DNA from: Nemertoderma westbladi
Lineage: Eukaryota > Xenacoelomorpha > Nemertodermatida > Nemertodermatidae
NCBI GenBank assembly: GCA_032718475.1
Contig: JAUCBJ010000648.1
Coordinates: 62,001 to 126,000 of the forward strand
Length of the DNA: 64,000 bases
Direction of reading: 5' to 3'
The position numbers were made by a program, and so were the translations under genes. Of the stretch, positions 42,378 to 52,599 are shown one piece after another; the stretch's first letter is position 1; every line of letters begins with the position of its first letter. Below the pieces are notes generated by a model. That model was not told the origin of the DNA and ran no database searches. It worked only from the letters and a program-made list of their open reading frames with translations.

Positions 42378-43892
42378 GTGTATCTTCGCTGTGCGGGATC
42401 TCTTATCGAAAGACCATCTATGTTTACATTGTTACCCTATGAAGGAGAACGTATCGTGGAGATTACGGATGAATCACGGCAGACGCGCGCGCCTATCGGT
42501 CACCTTGGTGATGATTTCGAAGTAACGACGACGATCACTGACGATCCTTTAGAGGAACTTCTTGAGATAGAAAGGAACCTCCCGAAGAAATCTCAGGCGG
42601 AGATTCGACAACTTGAAGCAACAGATGCTGTAGTTTGTATACAACCTTCAGAAACCTACCAACCCATAGATCCAGATGATTATGATTATAGTGTGGGAGG
42701 AAGAGCTCGACCAATTGGAGATCTTATATACGAACGAGTGTGGTACCCTGCCAATACGATGTGTGGTAAATGTGGCGTCGCTGGACATCATTCGACCAAG
42801 TGCAGTGGAAAGCACATTACTACGACTCAACTAATCTGTGGATGGTGTGGGGATCAAGGGTCTCATACCTTTTATACTTGCTGGAGATTTATGGCTCAAT
42901 GTACTTATTGCAATATAAAGGGACATCGAGCATCTGAATGCCAACTAAGAGACATACCTTATGAACACGAATCTGTAAAACTCGTGAGAAAACTATTCGA
43001 TGAGTGGGAAGATTTAGCCGACGAACATGTATCGGCACAAAGAAGACGATTCCCGATGAGAGCGCATCTTGGATTTTGGGCGGTAAATCCCCAAACGATG
43101 ATGTCGGAAGGATACATCTCCGCTATGCCCCAATATGACAAACTTATCGAGGTAGTCGACATTTTGCCTCACGATAGTGGATTTAGAGTGGTGCGCGAGT
43201 ATCTGTTACAGATTCACCCGGACAATAAGAATACGTGGAATTTTCAGAAAGTTGTTAATCGTATCACGTATGGTGAATTTGATCGTTTCCGAACTGAAAA
43301 GCGGAATAAGGGAGCTTGGTTAACCGTCGCATGGGCATACCGAGCCGCGTTTTACCACAAACGTATACGAGCGAGCGTATTCGAGGAAGAGGAGATCCTA
43401 GAGGCGACAAATATACCAGCCACTCCGGTTGCGCCGTCTGCACGTCACCCTCGGGAGGACGGACAGGGTAGGATCATAAGGGTCCAGAAAGTGAGCCAAC
43501 AATTAAAGAAGTCTATTAATATAGAAGAACGCAAGGGAGTTGAGCCGACCATTCGAATTACTCGGGATACGGTATCGCTTCCTAGAGAACCAACAGGAGG
43601 ATCGGGACATACACCAGCTGATCAAAGGGGGGCGCAAGCTACTCTTGGGTCTGCGTCGTCCGCTTCCCGCGCGTTCCCAGACGTTTTACCAACTGTAGTG
43701 ACAACTGATCGGTCACGAGGAATCGGTCGAGGTTTCGGGATACCAAATAGACGAATTTGTGAGGAAATGGTCGCACCGTCTCCCAACGTACAAGCGAAAC
43801 CAGTGACTCGCCCCACGAGTCCCATATCGCGAGCAAAGTCACCTGTGCGCAGTTTTCGAGGACGCGGCTGGGCTCGATCTACTAAGCAATAA
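42378..43892 (+). CDS. Element B accessory protein, part 2: three zinc knuckles and RG-rich tail
   Basis: Same frame as part 1, separated from it by one TGA, so probably one protein of about 965 residues. Three zinc-binding knuckles at residues about 129-142 (CGKCGVAGHHSTKC), 154-168 (CGWCGDQGSHTFYTC) and 175-188 (CTYCNIKGHRASEC), the first and third being classic CX2CX4HX4C. A helical module follows (FRVVREYLLQIHP) that resembles A's FIRYLLQI segment, then a basic Ser/Pro/Arg tail ending SFRGRGWARSTK. The features suggest nucleic-acid binding. The accessory frames of C and A are related. There is no signal peptide or membrane segment, so it is not an envelope protein. Confidence 0.7.
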   Translation: MYLRCAGSLIERPSMFTLLPYEGERIVEITDESRQTRAPIGHLGDDFEVTTTITDDPLEELLEIERNLPKKSQAEIRQLEATDAVVCIQPSETYQPIDPDDYDYSVGGRARPIGDLIYERVWYPANTMCGKCGVAGHHSTKCSGKHITTTQLICGWCGDQGSHTFYTCWRFMAQCTYCNIKGHRASECQLRDIPYEHESVKLVRKLFDEWEDLADEHVSAQRRRFPMRAHLGFWAVNPQTMMSEGYISAMPQYDKLIEVVDILPHDSGFRVVREYLLQIHPDNKNTWNFQKVVNRITYGEFDRFRTEKRNKGAWLTVAWAYRAAFYHKRIRASVFEEEEILEATNIPATPVAPSARHPREDGQGRIIRVQKVSQQLKKSINIEERKGVEPTIRITRDTVSLPREPTGGSGHTPADQRGAQATLGSASSASRAFPDVLPTVVTTDRSRGIGRGFGIPNRRICEEMVAPSPNVQAKPVTRPTSPISRAKSPVRSFRGRGWARSTKQ

Positions 43893-44640
43893 AAGGGAGG
43901 GCAAGGGTGGACGGAAGACTCGTGAGCCTTTCTTGTGAATTTTGTGATTTATTTGAGTTATATATTTTATATTTAGTAAGATTTATATTTAGTAAGAATT
44001 TATATTTGCAAGATTTATATTTTATATTTGTGTTTATTCCGAACTTATGCAATTTATATTGTTCCGAATATTATGCAATTTATATCTTATAAGCAGTATT
44101 TGTATTTACAATGAAATAGAAAGTAAGAGTAGATGGAAGACTCGTGGGCCTTTCTTATAGTTTCATTTGTAAAGCATTATATTTTGTATTTAGAAAGTTT
44201 TATAGTTAGAAAGTTTTGAACTTAGAAAGACTCATATTTGTAATTATTCCGAACTTATGCAATCTACATTTAGGCACGAAAGTATTTGTAATTATTTGAA
44301 TTTATGCAATATTTGAGATGCAAGAGTAGATGGTAGACTCGCGAGCCTTTCTTATGATTTTCATTTATTTGTATTTGTAATTATTTTGTATTTATGCAAT
44401 ATCGAGATGCAATAGATTTATATTGGTGAATTTAATTTAGATTTATATTGTACTTACTTAGTAAAGCCTTAAATATGTAAGGTTTGAATTTCTAATTATT
44501 TTGTATCGAATTATTATGTAGAAAGGAAGTATTGCTTGAAATTTAATTTGTAAATATGTAGGTACGCCCCAAGTATTCTATAATTTGATGGATTATTGGT
44601 GAAAACCGTATATTTTATGCACGATAATATCCTGTTTTCA
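43893..44640 (+). other. 3' untranslated region of element B with three-unit repeat
   Basis: AT-rich, no gene. A unit with GAAGACTCGTGAGCCTTTCTT recurs at about 43912, 44133 and 44330, each followed by T-rich sequence, spaced 197-221 bp. A role in RNA structure or packaging is possible but unproven. Confidence 0.7.
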
Positions 44641-44648
44641 TGGAGCGG
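44641..44648 (+). promoter_or_regulatory. Polypurine tract of element B
   Basis: TGGAGCGG directly before the 3' LTR; core GGAGCGG shared with A and C. Confidence 0.7.
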
Positions 44649-46542
44649 TATAGAATTATATTCTCTAAATGCCGTGGATTTTCAAAATTTTATTTTATTC
44701 GAATTAACTTTGTTATAAAGATTACATTAAGTCCTCATTTGTATTTACTATATCTATTTGTACGATGATTATTCAAGTGGTTCAGTAGCTCAGTCGGTAA
44801 AGCGTTGGAAATTATATGTAGTAGGTATTGAGTTCGAATCCTAGTAGGTGCGAATTATTTTTTGTGCAGAATTTCAACTCATTTAAATTAACCACTACAA
44901 ATTAAATTACATTTGCCTGTACCTAGATTAACCAATGGGACTGTAGTTATTAGATAGTAACCAATGTCGTGCAAGTTATATATTCGCTGGACCAATAGTT
45001 ATCTTTAAAAACCTATTAGAACTCATAGAACAATCGAGAATTTTCTCGATTGATTGCAGCACAAATTTGCTATAAAAGGTGCGATTTCGTTCATTAGTTA
45101 ACACAGTTGCAGACCGTTATTCTCACTTACATCCATTAGTTATTTCAGATTACATTGTATACATTATTATAATTGTTGGTTATCTGTAATAAAGTCAGAA
45201 TTATCGCTATATCTGCCCCTTTTCTATCATGTTTTACCACGGTGAACTTAACTGAGCTACAGGATGGCAGGCTAAACATCGGGCCACAGCAATGAACGGG
45301 AAAATCTGAGGAATGTAGACAGGAGACAACCCGCAATATCATTCTTAGTTATTCGCCCATCGCCTGAAAGGTTAGACAGCGTTCAATGCCTTGCTATCTA
45401 AGTGTAAGACCAAAGATCGAAGGTAGAGGTAGTGACACACTGTGCGCCAAAAATTACATCTAGGGACCGTACTGTCTTAATTCAGAGAAAACCCACAGTA
45501 GACCTTCGTATTCCTACGGGGGAGAGGAGAGGAGCTCAGGCAGAGATACTAGTACACAGATAGGACGCAGGCACACAGGTACAAGGCATACACATTGGTA
45601 GGGTGCAGCAAACTGTACGCCTAACTCTTGCTAAGTACAGGTGCGTCTGTGACTGTTTGTAGTACAACGGTGTCCATTGCATTAGAACTTGTAGGCCAGA
45701 AGGGTTGCTGTGTTTTACCTGAATTAGGATTGTACCGTTCAGGCGGTAGGGCAGTTTACAACTAGGCGCAAATAAATTGAGGCTATTTAGGGATACTAAC
45801 ATCTACCGTGTCCCCGCCAACATTCTGTTAGGAAGTTGCTGTGCCCATCTAAGCAACTAAAATTCTAGATAAGAACACCAGCCTAGCTATTAGTAACTGT
45901 ACGCCTACTGTAGTAAACTAACACATTTCTTCTTAGTATTAGGGACCTGGTAAATTAAGTTGCCGAATTCTGGGCGTAGTATTAACCTTATGCCTGAATT
46001 TGAGTCCTGGAAATACACAAAAGGGGAAGGAGCCTTATCATTCGTGAGTATTGGACCTACAAGTTACAAAATTAGAACATTTGCAAAATGTACACTGGAC
46101 CCAGTAATTATATATATGAAGGAGCAAAACTGACTTTGACTGTTTAGAATCAAGACACACGCGCGTTAGAAATTATTTACACCTCAAAATATATAAAATA
46201 ATTTTTGTCCATACTGTGCTTTGCCCGCTAGTTAGACCTTTCTGCACCTAGCTAGCGTCTCTTTCGCCCAACCATATAAATCACACCGCGCCAAAGTATA
46301 CCAGCGCCCTTAGTCCGTCAGTGAGTCAGCCTGATTTAGGATTCGCTGCGCGGGATTTTGTTTTATCGAAGTTTGTCCGTTCGTAGACTGTTTTCTGCCT
46401 CACCAGTTATAAGAGACCGATACTGCAATATATATTCGCTTACTTGGAGTTTACTGTTTTGGTGAGAAGGTCGGATTAAGATTTGATTCACAAACTTTAC
46501 AGTAGGATATTGCAGGGTATTTTGTTACTGTCTCTTCGAATA
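44649..46542 (+). repeat. 3' LTR of element B
   Basis: 1894 bp matching 20445-22338; includes the tRNA-like sequence (44779-44854) and the primer segment (45496-45517, one mismatch). Followed by ATGAG (46543-46547). Confidence 0.95.
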
Positions 46543-46547
46543 ATGAG

Positions 46548-49500
46548 AATGAAGACTTATCCGGCCCAGTGGTTACATACCAGATGTACGTTAGAATATT
46601 TGGTGCCCGCGATAGTCCAAATGGCACGCTGTTTGTTCTAAAGAAAACGGCAACAGCCCAGATTGGTAAGTATCCAGTGGAAGTGATCGAGTCCATCTTG
46701 AGAAACTTCTATATGGACGACGGATTGGTGTCCAAGGACACGGCGGAGCAAGCCATAGAAGTAGCTCACGGCCTGCAAGAGTGCTTGGCTACAGGGGGAT
46801 TTCCTCTGACCAAGTTCACTACGAATTCGAAGGCCCTATTAGAATCGTTCCCGGTAAAAGATCGTGGGAGCGGAGACATTGAATTGGGGGTAGAACCAAT
46901 TCCCATGGCGCGAGTACTGGGACTCGCTTGGAATCCAAACTCGGATAAATTCCAGGTAAGAGTTAGATTTGAGCCCAGTAGCCCAGACAAAGTTTTGACT
47001 AAGAGAATTTGCCTATCGACATTAAGTAGACTATTTGACCCGATGAACTTTATCAGTCCGGTAATATTACAGGCACGAGCGTGCATGAGGAAAATTTGGT
47101 TGTCCGACATAGAGTGGGACGAACCAATATCTCCTATACATGCAAAGCAGTGGAGGGAGTGGGAAGCCGAGTTACATCTATTGAAAAATATAGATGTACC
47201 CCATTCCTACTTTCCGAATCAGCTGGTATTCCCAGCTGATCTCGAACTCCACTTATTTAGTGACGCAAGTGACACCGGCTTTGGTATGGTAGCCTACCTT
47301 CGCCGAGAGGTGAGTCAGGACAAATTTGAGACGGCTTTTGTGACTTCTAGATCAAAGACAATGCCGGTCAAATACATGACTGTCCCTCGTGCAGAGTTAC
47401 AGGCGGCTGTAGTTTCAGTTGAGGTAAGTAAGCAGATAACAGAGGAATTAGACACGACATTGACCTTATTCTATTGGACGGACGCATCCTTAGTGTTAGT
47501 ATACATTGTGGCCGACAATATTGCACTAAAGACATTTGTGGCCAATAGTCGCGCTCAGATCGTCGACTTTTCGACGAAGGAACAATGGAGACATTGTCCA
47601 GGAGTGTTAAACCCGGCCGACATAACTTCGAGAGGTGCAATGCCGGCGGAATTCTGTCAGGAAGAGTCGCAGGAGTTTTGGTTGCATGGACCTGATTTCC
47701 TAACGAGGACACAGGAACATTGGCCGGAGCGACTAAAGATAGTGACCAATCCGATGCCTGAAGATGCAGAAGTCAAGGTGGAGAAAGTCTCTAAGTCGAA
47801 GTCTAAAGCCAAACTTAAGTCATTGGAGCGGCTTGAAGAGTCATTGGAGCGGCCCGGAGACCTGTCAGACCTACAGACTTACGTGACTACTAGGTCAGGA
47901 AGGGTAAGTTATGACGTAAAACCACCCTTACAGACTAAACCAGAGTCACAATTGGTAAGTGACGGACAGAAAATGACCGACACAATGGAGCCTTTGGTTT
48001 CCAAACCTGCGGGTTTGGATTCGAAACTTCCATCAATTAGCGGACAACCGTCGCTGGCATTAGAGCCATGTAGTATTTATGACAAATTACTAAATTCGTC
48101 TGCCTCTTGGCTGACAATTTGTAAAAGAACTGCGTGGTTAAGCCGATACATTTCGTACCTTTGTATAAAACATTTGGAACATTTGAGAGAACAAACGAGC
48201 GCTAATATTGAGCGAATTCAGAAATTGAAACAACCTCTGACAGAGGATGAGATTGATCAAGCGGAATTAAAGCATTTGAAGCATTATCAAATGTGTGCCT
48301 TCCCAAAAGAATTCCATCTATTATCGGCTCAACGACCAGTTCTCTATAAACCCCTTAGAAAATGGAGTCCATTAATCCATAAGGGTTTAATTTGTCATAG
48401 ATCGAGAATCCAGACTGTCGACATAAACTCACAGTTTCGGTTCCCAGTGATAATCCCTAGTCACCCAATAGAATTGCAAAGAGCGATTCTATGGGATATA
48501 CACAAGAGGTTGCATCACGCGGGAAAGTTACACTGTTTGTCGGCAGCGAGACAGCGATTCATTCTATTGCAGCCAAGCAGGGCAGCAGGCACTATGTATG
48601 ACGCCTGTCTGGTTTGCAAGAGGGTGAACGCCAGAGTATTGGAACAGGAGATGGCTGAACTCCCGGAAGCGAGAGTGCAGGCATATGACCCACCCTTTAC
48701 GAACACAGGGGTGGACTGTTTTGGTCCGATTGAAGCAAAGAGTGGACGGCTGACCCACAAGCGATGGGGTCTGCTACTGACATGCATGGCTAGTAGAGCC
48801 ATACACATTGAGCGTGTGGCAGACATGTCGACCAAATCTCTGCTCCTGGCCTTAAAGAGATTTATGGCCAGGAGAGGACTAGTAAAAGCGTTTTACTCTG
48901 ACAAGGGTACAAACTTTGTCGGAGGGAATAGCGAGTTGAACACGGCTCATAAAGCGGCGCAGAATAAGGAAATTTCTGCAGCACTTTTGCCGCAAAGAGT
49001 AGAGTGGAGATTTAATACTCCAGAAAGTCCTTGGAGAGGAGGAAGTTGGGAGCGTTTAGTTCGCTCTGTAAAACAGGCCATTGCCAAGACGTTGCCTGTA
49101 AACAAACAACTTACCGACGACGAACTGGTCACAGCTTTCATCGAAATCGAGCATACCCTAAACTCGAGGCCGATAGCTATGTTGCCAGACGGTGTTGCAT
49201 TAACGCCGAATCATTTGCTAATGCAGAGTCCAGCGTTTCTTGTGCCGGCATCAGAACCCATTAGTGCCGACCTATACAGTCGTAAGAGCTGGAAAATAAC
49301 CCAATTTGTCGCGTACACATTCTGGGAATATTGGCGGGAATATTATCTTCCCACCATATCCACCAGATCAAAGTGGTACAAAACGGTTCGGAGTCTCCAA
49401 AAGGGAGATTACGTATTGATAACCGAACCTATTGTCAAGAGAAAATATTGGGAGACAGGAGTGATCTTGCATACACACCCAGACGTGCAAAACATAGTGC

Positions 49501-49664
49501 GCACAGTCACTGTAAAAATTAGGTGCAAGTGTCCGCACCCAAAGAAGTGTAAAACTAATGGTTTACACACCTTGGACCGACCGGTCCAAGATATCGTGTT
49601 ATTAGAGGAGACACGCATCGAGACGGGAGATTATAATTTGTCTCCTGCCTCAAAACAGAATTAG
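46548..49664 (+). CDS. pol: Element A pol part 2: RT catalytic half, RNase H, integrase
   Basis: In phase with 17850-20444 across element B. Counting from 46569 as residue 1: RT active site YMDD near residue 48; RNase H acids in LFSDASD (about 231), PRAELQAA (about 275) and YWTDAS (about 307); BEL/Pao-typical QWRHC and NPADITSRG. Integrase has an N-terminal His-Cys zinc site (HKRLHHAG...CLVCK, about 648-688) and a core with Asp 716 (VDCFG), Asp 778 (YSDKGTNF) and Glu 828 (SWERLV). The C-terminal DUF5641-like region has GDYVLI and ends before 49664. All recognised catalytic residues are present. Only the B insertion and the gag frameshift stop it from being complete. Confidence 0.92.
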   Translation, partial: NEDLSGPVVTYQMYVRIFGARDSPNGTLFVLKKTATAQIGKYPVEVIESILRNFYMDDGLVSKDTAEQAIEVAHGLQECLATGGFPLTKFTTNSKALLESFPVKDRGSGDIELGVEPIPMARVLGLAWNPNSDKFQVRVRFEPSSPDKVLTKRICLSTLSRLFDPMNFISPVILQARACMRKIWLSDIEWDEPISPIHAKQWREWEAELHLLKNIDVPHSYFPNQLVFPADLELHLFSDASDTGFGMVAYLRREVSQDKFETAFVTSRSKTMPVKYMTVPRAELQAAVVSVEVSKQITEELDTTLTLFYWTDASLVLVYIVADNIALKTFVANSRAQIVDFSTKEQWRHCPGVLNPADITSRGAMPAEFCQEESQEFWLHGPDFLTRTQEHWPERLKIVTNPMPEDAEVKVEKVSKSKSKAKLKSLERLEESLERPGDLSDLQTYVTTRSGRVSYDVKPPLQTKPESQLVSDGQKMTDTMEPLVSKPAGLDSKLPSISGQPSLALEPCSIYDKLLNSSASWLTICKRTAWLSRYISYLCIKHLEHLREQTSANIERIQKLKQPLTEDEIDQAELKHLKHYQMCAFPKEFHLLSAQRPVLYKPLRKWSPLIHKGLICHRSRIQTVDINSQFRFPVIIPSHPIELQRAILWDIHKRLHHAGKLHCLSAARQRFILLQPSRAAGTMYDACLVCKRVNARVLEQEMAELPEARVQAYDPPFTNTGVDCFGPIEAKSGRLTHKRWGLLLTCMASRAIHIERVADMSTKSLLLALKRFMARRGLVKAFYSDKGTNFVGGNSELNTAHKAAQNKEISAALLPQRVEWRFNTPESPWRGGSWERLVRSVKQAIAKTLPVNKQLTDDELVTAFIEIEHTLNSRPIAMLPDGVALTPNHLLMQSPAFLVPASEPISADLYSRKSWKITQFVAYTFWEYWREYYLPTISTRSKWYKTVRSLQKGDYVLITEPIVKRKYWETGVILHTHPDVQNIVRTVTVKIRCKCPHPKKCKTNGLHTLDRPVQDIVLLEETRIETGDYNLSPASKQN

Positions 49665-50441
49665 TGTTGGACGCAACTCACTTCGTATGCATTCCTCGTA
49701 TGCAAATACAAGGAAATGCATAGGAGCGGGGTTGTGGTGATTTGCGTTGAGTTTTGTCTGGTGGGTATTAAAACAAAATTTTATTTCAAAAATTTTTTGG
49801 AAAATATAAAATTTTAAAATTTTAGAAGCGAACCCAAGACAATTCCAGACGCTGTGTATAGACGCGTTTTTGAATTCGTCTATAGATAAACAGTAATTTG
49901 AAAAGTCGTGAAGCCTGGAAAATAGCATTTAGAAACCATGGTGACGGCTATATTACGTAGGAGTGTAAATTGAGTTTAGCAACTTCCACAGATTGGTGCC
50001 AACAGTGCAACTAGGTGCTAAAGGTTAGTAGCACCAAAGGCGTACACGGACCCCACTCAGTAGTTTGCAGTGAAGTGTGATGTTCGATTATCAAACCTGT
50101 GGGTTTGGTATAGTCGAGTATTGAGGCTATGATCCTTTCTAACTACTGTAGTTTAGTACGAGTAATGGGAGTAGTTTGGGCATCAAAAAGTGAGTTGGTC
50201 ACGGCCAGTTTATCTCCAAAGTTTTTGCGCTATGCATGGGAATAGGTTAGAGGATAGTTAGTTAGGAAGAGACGGGATCTAGAGAGTCGAACCTGAACTA
50301 CTGGAAGGCGGGGGGGGGGGGGGGGTTCGGGAGGTCTGTCCTTTGGCGACATCTAACTGATTTACCCACAGTGTAATTGGTTACGTAACGGATAATTATT
50401 GGGGTAATTATTGGAATATATATGTATATACGCGGCGTATA
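49665..50441 (+). other. Spacer of element A between pol and accessory frame
   Basis: No gene seen. A direct-repeat pair with CGTATGCA near 49684-49702, AT-rich 49770-49830, and a run of 16 G at 50310-50325. No exonuclease-like coding sequence of the kind seen in B. Confidence 0.6.
50310..50325 (+). repeat. Run of 16 G
   Basis: Homopolymer; length may vary or be uncertain in the assembly. Confidence 0.9.
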
Positions 50442-51431
50442 ATGGAGAAGGATATTAGAGCGCAACCGCGCAGAGGATTTACTGCCAGAGAGGAGGCGGA
50501 GTTACCATTCGCGCGACCAGGATGTAAAGATTCGAACGTTTACTACCATGGGAGGTCGGTGATGGAGCTAAATGGGAAATATAAACCCACTTATGATAAG
50601 GAATTATGGAGGGAAAGAATGAGAGCGTTGGGGGACCGTATGGAAGTTTTGCGGAAAGAGTATCGCACTCGGTATCCCTACGACTTCGCTTTAGACGTAT
50701 GTGACATTAGTGCAGACCCGGATGAGGAGATCGCACGGCTGTACCATATGAATATGTATTTACGACATGAAGAACCCCTACCTGCAGTCTGCGATCAGTT
50801 CGACGGAATGCATCTGTACCGGAGGACTCGAGGCGAGGATCAGGAGACGCCGAAAATCTTCAGCGTGTACAAGTTGTTTTATAAGTGTGGTGAATGCATG
50901 AACAAACAAGACGTGGCGATTCCCGACCGACTAGACGAGCAACATCCAGAACCGATATTAACGCGATGTCAAGCTCACCAGTTCCTTAGATATAACGAGG
51001 GAGGTTACCCGATGAGCAACCCGATGATCAGTATCGACTTCAGCGGAAAGCGACCTCCAAGACCCATTACGCCGACCGTTACGACATTAGATCCGTATAC
51101 GGAGATTAAACCCTGTTCGACACCCAGTTTGATAGACACGGCGGCGGCCATTTCACTATACCGAGCCTATAAAGACCTAGAGGCGCGGCGCGAAGCGGCA
51201 CGGGACTCGAGTTCCTGGACCACGTTCACTTCGCTTCACCAGGAGAGGAAGCTCACGCCTGAGTATCCAGACGAGATTCGCGCCGTCCATCCTTCTACTA
51301 ACTATACCCACGATCCGCGGTTTATACGATATTTACTCCAAATTATTTCGGGAAGTTTCGACGAACGCATTATTAAGCCCGAATATGTCCAATCCTTTAT
51401 ATATCATCGTCACTCTGATATATACGTCTAG
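50442..51431 (+). CDS. Element A accessory protein, main part
   Basis: ATG 50442, 329 codons, TAG at 51429. Charged N-terminal helix region (ERMRALGDRMEVLRKEY), an acidic stretch (DISADPDEEI), then KCGEC and, 25 residues later, TRCQAH, a possible zinc site (CX2C...CX2H) in the place of the first knuckle of C. The later DPRFIRYLLQI segment resembles B's helical module. The order of parts is the same as in the accessory frames of B and C, so I infer one family with strong divergence. No signal peptide or membrane segment. No exonuclease-like region. Function unknown; nucleic-acid binding is a guess from the Cys/His motif. Confidence 0.55.
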   Translation: MEKDIRAQPRRGFTAREEAELPFARPGCKDSNVYYHGRSVMELNGKYKPTYDKELWRERMRALGDRMEVLRKEYRTRYPYDFALDVCDISADPDEEIARLYHMNMYLRHEEPLPAVCDQFDGMHLYRRTRGEDQETPKIFSVYKLFYKCGECMNKQDVAIPDRLDEQHPEPILTRCQAHQFLRYNEGGYPMSNPMISIDFSGKRPPRPITPTVTTLDPYTEIKPCSTPSLIDTAAAISLYRAYKDLEARREAARDSSSWTTFTSLHQERKLTPEYPDEIRAVHPSTNYTHDPRFIRYLLQIISGSFDERIIKPEYVQSFIYHRHSDIYV

Positions 51432-51473
51432 ATTTATTACCCAGCGCACAATTAGCGGCCTAAGGAGACTCGT

Positions 51474-51809
51474 TTGGGGTCATTGACCTCTGAACGAGTG
51501 GAGGATCAGGACCGCCGCGCCCACAGCGACAACAGCCAGAGCTCACAGCTCACGGCAAGTACCAGAAGGAGGAGTCCTTGGCGGGGGGCCACAGGGACAC
51601 GGCAAATGGGACGAGGCCGAGGGAGGAGCACCAGTCGGGAGATAGTCGGTGCCCAGGGAACGTCGTCGCCGGTTCCGGGAAGTGACGCCTCAAGGACGCC
51701 GTCAACAGAGTCTACAGGGGGTAGACTGGTGTATCTGGGGAAGGAGCGAGTCCGAGAGACCCAGGAGCTAGCCGATAAGACTATAATATCACGGAGCGAC
51801 AGACTCTAG
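51474..51809 (+). pseudogene. Element A accessory protein, basic RG-rich tail after stops
   Basis: Same frame as 50442-51431 but after two TAG codons (51429 and 51453) and without an ATG. Encodes a Ser/Arg/Gly-rich stretch (GRGRGRSTSRE) like the RG tail of B's accessory protein. Likely the former C-terminus, cut off by mutation, unless stops are read through. Confidence 0.5.
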
Positions 51810-52592
51810 ACATATACATCATCGTCGCTCTGATGTATATCGTAGGTTTTATTTTCGAAGGCCGAAAAATATTGAAAGGAAATACTTTTACTTTGTAGTC
51901 CGTTGGAAATATGATTTTGAGCCTATACTATATTTGATTTTGTGTATATGACTTTATTTGCTCTAAAGTTTATTGAAAGAGGCAAAGGAAGTGATTGGGG
52001 AGACAAACCCGCGGGTTTGGCTTACTCCTTTCACTTACCTGAGCAATCATCAAACCAAGATGATTTGCGTTTTTATAAGAAATTAAGTAAAGTCCGAAAA
52101 TGAGAGAAATTATTACGTATTTTATATTTAATTTGATTATCGGCCTTTAATGCAATTTAGTTAAAAATTTAGCCTCAAATACGTTTATATTTAGTTTATC
52201 TTGTTAATGTTGATCGTTAATTTGAGATGGGAAATGGGGGACATTGTCCTAGCCATGTTCCATTTCAATAGGTAGACAGTCAATTTGTAAATAAATAAAG
52301 GAAGTAATATTTTGAAAATTTAATTTTGTATGTAGTAATCATTATGTAGTACGAACGAGAAAACAATATTTTGTAAATTTAATTTGTATGTAATTATCGT
52401 TAAACAGTGAGAGATAATATTTGGTACATTTAATTTGTATGCAATTCATTATGCAATATCTATGGCAATATTTGTAAATAGTAGAATTTATAGTATCAAG
52501 TATTTTAGATTATTTGAAAGAAATTTATTTTGTTTGTATACATCACCTTATACTCTTCTACAGTTGGAGGGAAACATTGTATGATTTCCCTT
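51810..52592 (+). other. 3' untranslated region of element A
   Basis: AT-rich; repeated AATTTAATTTGTATGTAAT-like words at 52318-52450 suggest old short duplications. No gene seen. Confidence 0.55.
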
Positions 52593-52599
52593 GGAGCGG
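52593..52599 (+). promoter_or_regulatory. Polypurine tract of element A
   Basis: GGAGCGG directly before the 3' LTR; identical core in B and C. Confidence 0.65.

Larger units (their letters stand above)
20445..46542 (+). mobile_element. BEL/Pao LTR retrotransposon B, inserted in A and interrupted by C
   Basis: Two 1894-bp LTRs (20445-22338, 44649-46542) flanked by a 5-bp duplication. Internal order: leader, gag (23166-26363), element C (26364-38917), zinc knuckles to RT (38923-40938), then an internal deletion removing the rest of RT, RNase H and integrase, then the accessory frame (40995-43892). Without C the element is about 13.5 kb. The LTR termini are TA...TA rather than TG...CA. Confidence 0.9.

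Noticed and set aside
50442-51431. Envelope gene of element A
   Set aside because: It has the right position but no signal peptide, membrane segment or sequon pattern; it resembles the accessory frames of B and C.
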